This document shows, piece after piece, positions 21,660 through 33,460 of a stretch of 64,000 nt of DNA (within the stretch, counting starts at the first letter, position 1; the number at the start of each line of letters is the position of its first letter). Source of the DNA: Aegilops tauschii subsp. strangulata (lineage: Eukaryota; Streptophyta; Magnoliopsida; Poales; Poaceae); assembly GCF_002575655.3 (NCBI RefSeq), contig NC_053035.3, positions 89,057,322 through 89,121,321 on the forward strand, given 5' to 3'. The position numbers were made by a program, and so were the translations under genes. Under the pieces are notes generated by a model. The model made no database searches, was not told the DNA's origin, and was given only the letters and a program-made list of their open reading frames with translations.

Positions 21660-23170
21660 TGTTCCAGGTGGCATGAGTTGTGAAACTATTCCACATTGTT
21701 TTAAATGAAGGCCAAGCTCGTAACTCAAGTATTCGCCTCCGCGATCAGATCATAGAAACGTTATTTTCTTGTTACGATGATTCTCCACTTCACTCTGAAA
21801 TTCTTTGCAATTTTGAAATGTTTCAACTTGTGTTTCATTAAGTAGATATACCCATATCTACTCAAATCATCTGTGAAGGTCAGAAAATAACGATACCCGC
21901 CGCGAGCCTTAACACTCATCGGACCGCATACATCAGTATGTATTATTTCCAATAAGTCAGTTGCTCGCTCCTTTGTTCTGGAGAACGGAGTCTTAGTCAT
22001 CTTGCCCATGAGGCATGGTTTGCAAGCATCAAGTGATTCCAAAAGCCCATCAGCATGGAGTTTCTTCATGCGCTTTTCACCAATATGACCTAAACGGTAG
22101 TGCCACAAATAAGTTGCACTATCATTATTAACTTTGCATCTTTTGGCTTCAATATTATGAATATGTGTATCACACGATCGAGATTCAATAAACCATTCAC
22201 ATTGGGTGTATGACCATTGAAGGTTTTATTCATGTAAATAGAATAACAATTATTCTCTGACTTAAATGAATAACCGTATTGCAATGAGCATGATCTAATC
22301 ATATTCATGCTCAATGAAAACACCAAATGACATTTATTTAGGTTCAACACTAATCCCGAAGGTAGAGGGAGTGTGCGACGGTGATCGTATCAACCTTGGA
22401 ATCACTTCCAACACACATCGTCACTTCGCCCATAACTAGTCTATGTTCATTTTGCAACTCCTCTTTTGAGTTACTAATCATAGCAACTAAACCGGTATCA
22501 AATACCCTGGGGTTACTATGAACACTAGTAAAGTACACATCAATAACATGTATATCACATATACCTTTGTTCACCTTGCCATCCTTCTTATCCGCAAATT
22601 ATTTGGGGTAGTTCCGGTTCCAGTGATTAATCCCTTGTAGTAGAAGCACTCAGTTTCAGGCTTAAATCTAGTTTTGGGTTTCTTCATGGGAGCAACAACT
22701 TGCTTGCCATTCTTCTTGAAGTTCCCTTTCTGTCCCTTTGCCCTTTTCTTGAAACTAGTGGTCTTGTTAACCATCAACACTTGATGCTCTTTCTTGATTT
22801 CTACCTTCGCCGATTTCAGCACCGCGAAGAGCTCGGGAATTACTTTCATCAACCCTTGCATATTATAGTTCATCATGAAGTTCTAGTAACTTGGTGACAG
22901 TGACTAGAGAACTTTATCAATTACTATCTTATCTGGAAGATTAACTCCCACTTGATTCAAGCAATTTTAGTACCCACACAATCTGAGCACATGCTCACTG
23001 GTTGAGCTATTCTCCTCCATCTTGTAGGCAAAGTACTGTTAGAGGTCTCATACCTCTCGACACGGGCATGAGTATGAAATACCAATTTCAACTCTTGGAA
23101 CATCTTATATGCTCCGTGGGATTCAAAACATTTTCGAAGTCCCAGTTCTAATCCATAAAGCATGGTGCAC
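21660..23170 (-). pseudogene. Copia gag, protease and integrase N-terminal half (element 2)
   Basis: The first half of the polyprotein of copia element 2. Gag-end fragments (22571-22876) contain KKEHQVLMVNKTTSFKK and the start of a zinc knuckle (ECFYYKG), with its second Cys changed to Tyr. The protease region (22350-22574) has an Asp-Thr-Gly triad in RVFDTGLVAMISNS. The GAG-pre-integrase and integrase start (21761-22108) contain WHYRLGHIGEKRMKKLHADG, CKPCLMGKM and the first catalytic Asp in IIHTDVCGPM. Frames change at about 22570, 22350 and 22100. The integrase is interrupted at 21660-21664, where the Athila-type element entered between codons of the Pro-Pro-Gly-Thr-Pro-Gln motif. Confidence 0.8.
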
Positions 23171-24601
23171 TAAACTATTAAGTAGTCATCATATTGAGCT
23201 TGCCAAACGTTCACAAGTTTGCATCTGCTCCTGCAATAGTTCTGTCATCTAGCGGTGCATCGAGGACACAATTCTTCTGTGCAGCAATGAGGATAATCCT
23301 CAGATCACGGACCAAGTCCGCATCATTGCTACTTTCATCTTTCAACTTATTTTTCTCTAGGAACATATCAAAAATAAACGGGGAGCTACATCACGAGCTA
23401 TTGATCTACAACATAATTTTCAAATACTATCAAGACTAAGTTCATGATAAATTAAAGTTCAATTAATCATATTACTTAAGAACTCCCACTTAGATAGACA
23501 TCCCTCTAGTCATCTAAATGATCATGTGATCCATATCAACTAAACCATGTCCGATCATCACGTGAGATGGAGTAGTTTTCAATGGTGAACATCACTATAT
23601 TGATCATATCTACTATATGATTCACCTTCGATCTTTCGATCTCAGTGTTCCGAGGCCATATCTGCATATGCTAGGCTCGTCAAGTTTAACCAGAGTATTC
23701 TGCATGTGCAAAACTGGCTTACACCCATTGTATGTGAACGTAGAGCTTATCACACCCGATCATCACGTGGTGTCTCGGCACGACGAACTGTAGCAACGGT
23801 GCATACTCAGGGAGAATACTTATACCTTGAAATTTAGTGAGGGATCAACTTATAATGCTACCGCCGTACTAAGAAAAATAAGATGCATAAAAGATAAACA
23901 TCACATGCAATCAAAATATGTGACATGATATGGCCATCATCATCTTGTGCCTTTGATCTCCATCTCCAAAGCACCGTCATGATCTCCATCGTCACCGGCT
24001 TGACACCTTGATCTCCATCGTAGCATCGTTGTCGTCTCGCCAACTATTGCTTCTACGACTATTGCTACCGCTTAGTGATAAAGTAAAGTAATTACATGGC
24101 AATTGCATTACATACAATAAAGCGACAACCTTAAGGCTCCTACCAGTTGCCGATAACGGTTACAAAACATGATCATCTCATACAACAATTTATATCTCAT
24201 CACGTCTTGACCATATCACATCACAACATGCCTTGCAAAAACAAGTTAGACATCCTCTACTTTGTTGTTGCAAGTTTTACGTGGCTGCTACGGGCTTAGC
24301 AAGAACCGTTCTTACCTACGCATCAATAACCACAACGATTTTTTGTCAAGTGTGCTGTTTCAACCTTCAACAAGGACCGGGCGTAGTCAAACTCGACTCA
24401 ACTAAAGTTGGAGAAACAGACACCCGCCAGCCACCTGTGTGCGAAGCACGTCGGTAGAACCAGTCTCATGAACACGGTCATGTAATGTCGGTCCGAGCCG
24501 CTTCATCCAACAATACCGCCGAATCAAAGTAAGCAGTATGACTATTATCGCCCACAACTCTTTGTGTTCTACTCGTGCATATAACATCTATGCATAGACC
24601 T
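23171..24601 (-). other. Gag N-terminus remnant and leader of copia element 2
   Basis: This corresponds in mirror order to 2517-4020 of copia element 1. Shared short blocks include the strings around 'gatcatcacgtg' and 'catgtacagacatggcc'-like segments. No frame is usable. The lower end contains decayed gag N-terminal coding sequence. Confidence 0.5.
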
Positions 24602-24615
24602 GGCTCGGATGCCAC
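24602..24615 (-). other. Primer-binding site, copia element 2
   Basis: On the minus strand GTGGCATCCGAGCC follows the LTR end TTCCCCAGCA. It is a variant of the initiator tRNA-Met complement, as in element 1. Confidence 0.65.
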
Positions 24616-26312
24616 TGCTGGGGAACATAGTATTTCAAAAAAAAGTCCTACGATCACGCAAGATCTATCTAGGAGAAGCTGTGTCCACGTACCCTCGTCG
24701 ACCGAAAGCGGAAGCGTTTAGCAACGCAGTTGATGTAGTCGAACGTCTTCACGATCCAACCGATCCAAGCACCGAACATACGGCACCTCCGTGTTCAGCA
24801 CACGTTCAGCTCGATGACGTCCCTCGAGCTCTTGATCCAGTTGATGCCGAGGGAGAGTTCCGTTAGCATGACGGCGTGGCGACGGTGATGATGAAGTTAC
24901 CGGCGCAGGGCTTCGCCTAAGCACTACGACGATATGACCGAGGTGTGAAACTGTGGATGGGGGCACCGCACACGGCTAAGACAATTATTGGAGTTCTAGG
25001 GTGCCCCCTGCCCCTGTATATAAAGGAGGGGAGGGGTAGGCCGGCCGGCCACTGTAGGGCGCGCTAGGAGAGAGGTGTCCTACTAGGACTCCATGTCCTA
25101 GTAGGATTCCACCTGGAGGAAGGGGGAAGAAGGAAGGGAGAGGGGAAAGGGAAGGAAAGGGGGGCGCCGCCCACTTCCCCTAGTCCAATTCGGACCCAAG
25201 AGGGGGGCATGGCCAGCCCCTTGTGGCCCTTCTCTCTCCCCACTAAGGCCCATTAATTCCCCCGGGGGGTTCTGATAACCCTCTGGCACTCCGATATTTA
25301 TCCGGTACCTCCCAGAACTCATCCGGTGTCCGAATAACATCGTCCAATATATCAATCTTTATGTCTCGGCCATTTCGAGACTCCTCGTCATGTTCGTGAT
25401 CTTATCCGGGACTCCGAACAAACTTCGGCCATCAAATCACATAACTCATAATACAAATCGTCATTGAACGTTAATCGTGCGGACCGTACGGGTTCGAGAA
25501 CTATGTAGACATGACCGAGAACAAATCTCCGGTCAATAACCAATACCGGAACCTAGATGATCATATTGGCTCCTACATATTCTACGAAGATATTTATCGG
25601 TCAAACCGCATAACAACATACGTTGTTCCCTTTGACATCGGTATGTTACTTGCCCGAGATTCCATCGTCGGTATCATCATACCTAGTTCAATCTCTTTAC
25701 CGGCAAGTCTCTTTACTCGTTCCGTAATGCATCTTCCCGTATCTAACTCACTAGTTACATTGCTTGCAAGTCTTATAGTGATGAGCATTACCAAGAGGGC
25801 CCAGAGATACCTCTCCGAAACTCGGAGTGACAAATCCTAATCTCGATCTATGCCAACCCAAAAAACACCTTCGGAGACACCTGTAGAGCATCTTTATAAT
25901 CACCCAGTTATGTTGTGACGTTTGATAGCACACAAGGTGTTCCTCCGGTATTCGGGAGTTGCATAATCTCATAGTCAGAGGAACATGTATAAGTCATGAA
26001 GAAAGCAGTAGCAATAAAACTAAACGATCATTATGCTAAGCTAACGGATGGGTCTTGTCCATCACATCATTCTCTAATGATGTGATCCCATTCATCAAAT
26101 GACAACACATGTCTATAGTCAGGAAACATAACCATCTTTAATAAACAAGCTAATCAAGTAGAGGCATACTAGGGACACTCTGTTTTGTCTATGTATTCAC
26201 ACATGTACTAAGTTTCCGGTTAATACAATTCTAGCATGAATAATAAACATTTATCATGATATAAGGAAATAAATAATAACTTTATTATTGCCTCTAGGGC
26301 ATATTTCCTTCA
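24616..26312 (-). repeat. 5' LTR of copia element 2 (1697 bp)
   Basis: On the minus strand it starts TGAAGGAAATATGCCCTAGAGG (26312) and ends ATGTTCCCCAGCA (24616). The core promoter probably lies near 25015-25025, where tatataaa/tttatata occurs. The 53081-53480 fragment aligns with its first roughly 400 bp. Frames within it are shadows. Confidence 0.85.
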
Positions 26313-26740
26313 GTAAGATACCACATTACCACCACTATGGCCAGCCTTAATCATCGCATGCAATAATTTAGTGCACCTTGAAATCTAAACGCCTGCTTGA
26401 CTCTCCTTCTCCCTCCGGCAGTCCCACCACTCCACCCCGTGTGGAAAAATTTGCATGCATGACTCTCCTCCCCCCACGCTCGTCCAATCCGTTGTGACCA
26501 GCAATATTTCCACCCCTTCCCTCCCCCGTAATTTACTCCAACAAATATGGCCACGTAGCTGTTACATTAATCACGCAACATATCTTATGGGACGCTGCTT
26601 CAGTTTCTTAACTGCAGGTGCATTGGGTCACTGACATGTGGGCCCAATAGGTGTATGGCCCACATGTCAGTGACGCAACTGGACCTGCAGTTAAGTCAGT
26701 GCAGCTCAGTCCATATCTTACGTAGGTGTGCCATTGCTCG
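26313..26740. other. Low-copy upstream region of the broken host gene
   Basis: After the copia end there is no transposon signature until the gene. The region contains a large imperfect inverted repeat (26607-26695) and pyrimidine-rich stretches. It is the most likely promoter-proximal sequence of the gene at 26826. Confidence 0.45.
26607..26695. repeat. Imperfect inverted repeat upstream of the host gene
   Basis: Left arm 26607-26644 and right arm 26657-26695 pair over cttaactgcaggt (13 bp) and tcactgacatgtgggcc (17 bp), with a short mismatched internal part and a 12-base loop (caataggtgtat). TSDs are not obvious, so it may be a small MITE or a duplicated promoter element. ACATGTGGGCCC-like motifs are common in grass promoters. 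Confidence 0.75.
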
Positions 26741-26749
26741 CTATAAATA
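26741..26749 (+). promoter_or_regulatory. TATA box of the broken host gene
   Basis: ctataaata is the best TATA match in the low-copy region and lies 85 bp upstream of the ATG at 26826, a usual plant distance. No transposon promoter is expected here. Confidence 0.55.
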
Positions 26750-26825
26750 CTGCGGCTCCCACGGCATTCGGAAGAACGCTCACGTTCATCGCTATCTCCT
26801 CCCTCTCCCTCTCACGTCAACCACC

Positions 26826-27435
26826 ATGGCATCGCCCCTCCCAAGCCCTAGGCGCCCCTCACTGCACCCCGCGGACGGTCATGCGTCGGCGTTCCGTTCC
26901 TCGCCGCCACTAGTCGAGGAGGACGCGTTGGTGTTCCGCTCCTCGCCGCGACGCGTCGAGGTGGACGCGTCGGTGTTCCCAATCTCGCCAGCACGCGCGT
27001 CGGAGGATTCGTCGGCTCCCCGCTACAAGGAGAACGCCGCGCCCCCCACCGAGCCCCCATCCTTGAGGAGCTTTGGAAAGATATAGACGTCGCCTTGTGG
27101 GAGGCTTTGCCTCCGGCAGAGCGCGCCAAAATAGAGGCGGAGAAGAAGGCCGAGGAAGAGAAGCACGCCGTGGGGCAAGCTGCATGGCAGGCCGATGAAG
27201 CGTCCGAGAGAGTTAGGCAATTGGCTCTTTGGCAGAAGGCTCGTGCGAGGGCCGTGAGGGTGACGGAGCATGCCCGTGCCAAAGCCCTGAGTGAAGTCGG
27301 GCCAAAGAACCTCATCTACGCTTGGCGGTACGTGGACCGGGTCCACGCTTCCAGCAAGGAGGAGTACATGTTGGCGCCAGATCACCACACCGGTGAGATC
27401 GCGCTCGCCAGCCGGCAAGCCGCCAATCAGCACCT
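26826..27435 (+). pseudogene. Unrecognised host gene, 5' part, interrupted by a 19.2-kb retrotransposon
   Basis: ATG at 26826 lies in an ideal plant context (ccaccATGG). The protein starts with about 60 residues containing three (S/L)(A/V)F(R/P)xSP-like repeats, followed by PRYKENAAPP. The frame then shifts near 27060: without one missing base the reading continues into EELWKDIDVALWEALPPAER and a long Ala/Glu/Lys/Arg-rich helical region (27095-27290). After this come NLIYAWRYVDRVHASSKEEY and the insertion point at 27435. Piece lengths here and at 46630-46744 sum to 725 bp, one short of 242 codons, consistent with one lost base. I do not recognise the family. It is a single-exon gene as far as visible. 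Confidence 0.6.
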
Positions 27436-29018
27436 TGATGTCTACTACGCAACTTTATTTTTGTAGACAGGTGTTGGGCCTCCAAGCGCAGAGTTTTGTA
27501 GGACCGTAGCAATTTTCCCTCAAGTGGATGACCTAAGGTTTATCAATCCGTGGGAGGTGTAGGATGAAGATGGTCTCTCTCAAACGACCCTGCAACCAAA
27601 TACAAGAAATCTCTTGTGTCCCCAACACACCCAATACAATGGAAAATTGTATAGGTGCACTAATTCGGCGAAGAGATGGTGATAAAAGTGTAATATTGAT
27701 GGTAGAAATATATTTTTATAATCTGAATAAATAAAAACATCAAGGTAGAAAATAGTAGACGGGCACAAAAACGGTATTGCAATGCTTAGAAACAAGGCCT
27801 AGGGTCCGTACTTTCACTAGTGCAACCTCTCAACAATGCTAACATAGTTGGATCATATGATTATCCCTCAAAGTGTAATGAAGAATCACTCCCGAGTTCC
27901 TATTAGCGGAGAAAAAAAGATAGGAATTGTTTGTAGGGTACGAAACCTCCTCGAAGCTATTCTTTCCGTTCGATCTATTCAAGAGTTCGTACTAAAATAA
28001 CACAAAGCTATTTTTCTGTTCGATCTATCCTAGAGTTCGTACTAGAATATCACCAAAGCAAATTCATATTCATAATACTCAATCCACACAAGGAACTACA
28101 AGGGGACCCCAAAGTTTCTATCGGAGAAAAGATAATAAAAACGTGCATCAACCCCTATGCATAGATTACCCCAATATCACCGCGGGAATCCGTGAGTTGA
28201 ATGCCATAACATATATCAGTGAATCAATATGATACCTCATTGTCACCTCAAGTATTCACACCGCAAGACATATATCATGTGTTCTCATATCTGAATATTC
28301 AATCCGACAAGACAAAACTTCAAAGGGTAAAGATTCCATTCATCACAACAAGAGTATAGAGGGGAGAAACATCGTATGATCCGACTATATTAACAAAGCC
28401 CATGATATAGATCATGAGAGAGAGAGATCAAACACATAGCTACTGGTACAAACCCTTAGCCCCGAGGGTGGACTACTCCCTCCTCATCATGGTGGCCGCC
28501 GGGATGATGAAGATGGCCACTGGAGATGATCCCCCCCCTCCGGCAGGGTGCCGGAACAGGGTCTAGATTGGTTTTCATGGATACAGAGGCCTTGCGGCAG
28601 CGGAACTTCTGATCAAGGGTAACCCCTAGGGGTTTCGGAATATTTGGGGATTTATAGTGCAAAGAGGGGGTGCGGGAGGCCACCGAGGTGGGAACAACCC
28701 ACCTGGGCGCGCCAGGGGGCCCTGGCGTGCCCTGGTGGGTTGTGCCCCCCTTGGGGCACCTCCCCCCTAGGTGCAGCTCTGGCCAATTGGAAGTGTTCTG
28801 GCCCATAAAAAATCCAAAAAAAGTTTCGTGGTGTTTGGACTCCGTTTGATATTGATTTCCTGTGATGTAAAAAACAAGCAAAAAACAGCAATTGGCATTG
28901 GGCACTGGGTCAATAAGTTAGCCCCAAAAATTGCTATAAAAGGATTGTAAAACATCCAAGAATGATAGTAAAACATCATGAATACTTCATAAATTATAGA
29001 TACGTTGGAGACATATCA
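27436..29018 (-). repeat. 3' LTR of Athila-type copy 2
   Basis: On the minus strand it starts TGATATGTCTCCAACG (29018) and ends at 27436 in GTAGACATCA. It has a few small insertions relative to the 5' LTR, for example extra bases around 27700-27735. Confidence 0.87.
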
Positions 29019-29869
29019 ACATCCCCAAGCTTAATTCCTACTCGTCCTCGAGTAGGTAAATGATAAAAGAAATAATTTATGAATTGTGAATGCTAGCAAA
29101 GTGCATAAGTTTGATCAATGATAATTTCAATCACTTTTTCCTAGCATCATAACAACAATTCTTTCTCATTAAATTTCTCATGTTAAAGTGGCAACCAATT
29201 CACATGTTAAGGTTCAAACGATGAATCCTCTTGAAACTCAACAACCTATGTTCTCAGACACCAAGCAATTGCAATTCAACTTATTCAACAGAGTCTAAGT
29301 AAGAGCTCCACATACTCAACCATCATATAGTCTTCTATGATTGCTGACACTCACTGCATACACATGAGCAAAATGTTCAGCCAGACACATAGAAAGATGG
29401 GGGCTTATAGTTTCGCCTCCCAACGTATTCACCTCAAGGGGGATGTCAACAATAATAACTCATGCTACCCATATTCAACTGGACATATGTGCCTAGATCT
29501 TTCCTCACCACATGATGCTTGCCAAAGGAGGAAAATAAAAAGGAATAGAGAGAAAAACTTTGACTCTTGCATAAAAGTAAAAGATAGACCCTTCGCAGAG
29601 GGAAGCAGAGGTTGCCATGCGCTTATTTGTTTGTATGCTCAATCCCTTAGTGCAAAAGAACGTCACGTTATATTGCCCCTTGTGATAGCAACCTTTATTA
29701 TGCAGTCTGTCGCTTTTATTGCTTTACCATCACAAGTTCGTACAACGCTCAATTTTCTCTTACACTAAATGATCTTACACTTTTAGAAGCAATTTTTATT
29801 GCCTTATTGCACCGATGAGAACTTACTTGAAGGATCTGACTCAATCCTTAGGTAGGTATGGTGGACACT
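29019..29869 (-). other. 3' non-coding region of Athila-type copy 2, before the nested element
   Basis: It begins with the complement of the polypurine tract (acatccccaagctt, 29019-29032) and corresponds to the last part of the internal region of copy 1. No gene is visible. The frame at 29337-29768 is not conserved. Confidence 0.5.
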
Positions 29870-32800
29870 TGTGACGCCCCCGATTTGACCATACACTAAT
29901 CATGCACGCAAACGTGTACGATCAATATCAGGGACTCATGGGAAGATATCACAACACAACTCTAAAACATAAATAAGTCATACAAGCATCATAATACAAG
30001 CCACGGGCCTCGAGGGCTCGAATACAAGTGCTCGATCATAGACGAGTCAGCGGAAGCAACAATATCTGAGCACAGACATAAGTTAAACAAGTTAGCCTTA
30101 AGAAGGCTAGCACAAACTGGGATACAGATCGAAAGAGGCGCAGGCCTCCTGCCTGGGATCCTCCTAACTACTCCTGGTCGTCGTCAGTGGGCTGCACGTA
30201 GTAGTAGGCACCTCCGGTGTAGTAGGAGTCGTCTTCGACGGTGGCGTCTGGCTCCTGGGCTCCAGCATCTGGTTGCGACAACCAGGTAGAAAGGAAAGGG
30301 GGAAAAGAGGGAGAAAAGCAACTGCGAGTACTCATCCAAAGTACTCGCAAGCAAGGAGCTACACTACATATGCATGGGTATATGTGTAAAGGGCCATATC
30401 GGTGGACTGAACTGCATAATGCCAGAATAAGAGGGGGATAGCTAATCATGTCAAAGACTACGCTTCAGGCCACCTCCATCTTTCACCATGTAGGAGAGAT
30501 TAGATGGTAAGTTCACCAAGTAGCATCACATAGCATAATCCTACCCAGCGATCCCCTCCTTGTCGCCCTGTTAGAGAGCGATCACCGGGTTGTATCTGGC
30601 ACTTGGAAGCGTGTGTTTTATTAAGTATCCGGTTCTAGTTGTCATAAGGTCAAGGTACAACTCCGGGTCGTCCTTTTACCGAGGGGCACGGCTATTCGAA
30701 TAGATAAACTTCCCTGCAGGGGTGCACCACATAACCCAACACGCTCGATCCCATTTGGCCGGACACACTTTTCTGGGTCATGCCCGGCTGCGGAAGATCA
30801 ACACATCGCAGCCCTACCTAGGCACAACAGAGAGGTCAGCGCGCCGGTCTAAATCCAATGCGTGCAGGGGTCTGGGCCCATCGCCCATTGCACACCTACA
30901 CGTTGCGTACGCGGCCGGAAGCAGAACTAGCCCCCTTAATACAAGAGCAGGCTTATGTTCCAATCCGGCGCGCGCCGCTCAGTCGCTGACGTCAAGAAGG
31001 CTTCGGCTGATACCACGGCGTCGAGTGCCCATAACTGTTCCCGCGTAGTTGGTTAGTGCGTATAGACCAAATGGCCAGACTCAGATCAAATACCAAGAAC
31101 TCGTTAAGCGTGTTATTTTTAAGTATCCGTGCATGCCGACCAGGGCCAGACCCACCTCTCTCCTAGGTGGTCTCAACCTGCCCTGTCGCTCCACCACAAA
31201 GTAATAGTCGGGGGCCGTCAGGAACCCAGGCCCACCTCTACTAGGATGGAGCCACCTGTCCTTTCAGCCCCCTCATCAGAATCACTTGCAGGTACTCAAC
31301 GAGCTGACCCGACTTTAGTCACCACATGTGTCATGTATATAGAGTATATAGTATATACCCGTGATCACCTCCCGAAGTGATCACGGCCCAGTAGTATAGT
31401 ATGGCAGACGGACAAGAGTGTAGGGCCACTCATGGAACACTAGCATCCTATACTAAACAGTAGGATAGCAGGTAAGGGTAACAACTCTGGCAAAAATGAC
31501 TGGCTATGCAGCAGAATAGGATTAACCGAAAGTAGTAACATGTTACACTACTCTAATGCAAGCAGTAGAGAGAAGGAATAGGCGATATCTGGTGATCAAG
31601 GGGGGCTTGCTTGGAAGCTCAGCCAAGGAGGGGTCGTCAACACCGTAGTCGTACTCGGTAGCAGCGACGTCGTTCTCGGGGTCTACCGGAGAAGAAGAGG
31701 GGGAAGAAATAGTAAATACGGAGCAAACAAAGAATCACACAAAATATAACAAGGCAATATGCGGTGCCAGGGGTAATCTAACGCGGGGATAGGTGATACC
31801 GTCGAAGGGGGAAAACATCAGGGAAAGTATCCCCGGTGTTTCGCGTTTTCGGACAGATGAATCGGAGGGGGAAAGTTGTGTGTTCGCTATGTTAGGGATG
31901 TGTGGCGGCAAACGGGCTGCATATCCGGATTCGTCTCGTCATTCTGAGCAACTTTCGTGTAGAAAATATTTTCATCCGAGCTACGGTTTATTTTCTATGT
32001 TTTTCTAAAGTTTTAATCATTTTCTGAATTTATTTATCTATTTAATTCTAACATTATCTAGAATAGTGTAAGCTGACGTCATCATGACGTCAGTCAGCAG
32101 TCAACATGGGGTTGACTAGGTCAACCTGACGTGTCGGTCCCGTTCGTCATTGACTCAGACTGACTAAACAGGATTTATTAGCTTAATTAGTTAATTAGGT
32201 TAACTAAGTTTCATTAGTTTAATTAAACGTAATTAATTAAGTTAATTAATTCATTAACTAACTAATTATTTATTTGTTTTAATCACTTTTTCTTTAATGT
32301 TTCAGGGGCGTGGGGCCCCTTTGTCATAGAGAGGGGCTAAATAGATCTTATCCATAAAAATAGTACGTGAGGGGGCCCACCTGTCATAGGGTCACTTATT
32401 TAACAGAAATGTTTAATTAGCTTAAATAATGGAGGGGCCTACTGTCATTGACCTATTTAACTAAACATGGGTTTAATTAGCATAGTTAAACAGGGGGGTT
32501 TAATGTAAAAAGGGATTACTCCCCTAATTAGACAGGAACCAGCTTGCCTGGCCGCGGCTGTGCGCGCGTGCGCAGAGGCGCCGGCGGCGGGCATGACCAG
32601 CGCGACTAGCGGCGAGCAAGCAGCGGCTGGCGGTGGCTGGGAGCGGTGCGGGGCGCGCGGGCGTGCAGGCTACGTCGGGTGGCGGGGGTGGTTGGTGCGC
32701 GGGCGCCCCCAGTCGACGGCGGCGACGAAGGGCAGTGGCGGTGGTTAGCGGCTGTGGGTGCGCGGAAGGAGGGGATCGAACAGGAGCGCCCCTCCTCCGT

Positions 32801-33460
32801 GCGTCGGCGTGTGTGCGTGTGCGTTGTGGGTGGCGGCGCGGGGAGGAAACGGAGAGAGTGGGGGGATTGTGCGGGAGAGAGTGGGGGTTCGGGTTAGGGT
32901 TTTCCCCAGAGTGGGGCGCCGGCTAGGCCGTGCAGGTGGGCTGCACGACTGGGCCGGCCAGTTGGCCTAGGCCCAGAGGTAGTGGGGTGGTTTTACTATT
33001 TTTGCCTTTCTCTTTTAATTTTGTTTTATTTCTTTTCTTTTTATTTATACTTTCTTGTTTTATTTTAGTTACATTTTATTTTAGTTTCTTTAACCAAGTT
33101 AGCACCTAAATTGGTATCATCAAAATAGGCCACTGCCAAACCTAGTTTGGACCCAAAATAAATTAGTTTAATATTTTTTATATTTAATAGCACTTATATA
33201 ATTGTTTTTGTTACTGTTTTATTCATCTAATGGTATTTAAATATTTATAAAAAGTGTGGTTTCTCCACCATAATTGCTTATGATTAATTTGATACCTCCC
33301 GAACATTTTAGTTTCATTGTTTGAAAACTTTGGTAGTTTGCCTTGGTTTTGAAATTGAATTTGAATCGGTTTTGAATCAACGCGAGTTTATCAACAGTAA
33401 CCGAGGTGACGTGGCATCATTAGCAGATGGTTGCTGTAGCTTAATTATCCGGGCGTTACA
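29870..33460 (-). repeat. 3' LTR of the Tekay-like element
   Basis: 3591 bp. Its ends are TGTGACGCCC and GGGCGTTACA, so the two termini are near-perfect 10-bp inverted repeats. It contains an AT-rich block (32160-32300), a GC-rich block (32540-32960) and a reading frame in sense orientation (30168-30449). Confidence 0.88.
30168..30449 (-). other. Sense-strand reading frame inside the LTR
   Basis: Up to 93 codons in the element's own orientation, ending DDSYYTGGAYYYVQPTDDDQE. The other LTR (37907-38089) keeps the C-terminal 60 codons with few changes. It may be a transcribed LTR peptide or simply slow decay between two related LTRs. I do not recognise a domain and do not claim translation. 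Confidence 0.3.

Larger units (their letters stand above)
12377..26312 (-). mobile_element. WIS/Angela-type copia element 2 (minus), 3'-truncated and interrupted
   Basis: A Ty1/copia element in minus orientation. Its 5' LTR is at 24616-26312, primer site at 24602-24615, gag and protease around 22350-23170, integrase at 21660-22108, and the remaining integrase and reverse transcriptase at 12377-13969. A complete Athila-type element (13970-21659) sits inside the integrase gene with a tgttc target duplication. The C-terminal RNase H and the 3' LTR are missing: a gypsy LTR abuts at 12376. The outer end (26312) reads, on the minus strand, TGAAGGAAATATGCCCTAGAGG, typical of the Angela/WIS group. 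The following gtaag would be the target duplication, but its partner is lost. Confidence 0.85.

Noticed and set aside
30722..31048. 108-codon frame repeated at 38461-38787
   Set aside because: It is antisense to the element and duplicated only because both LTRs contain it. No domain and no start context.
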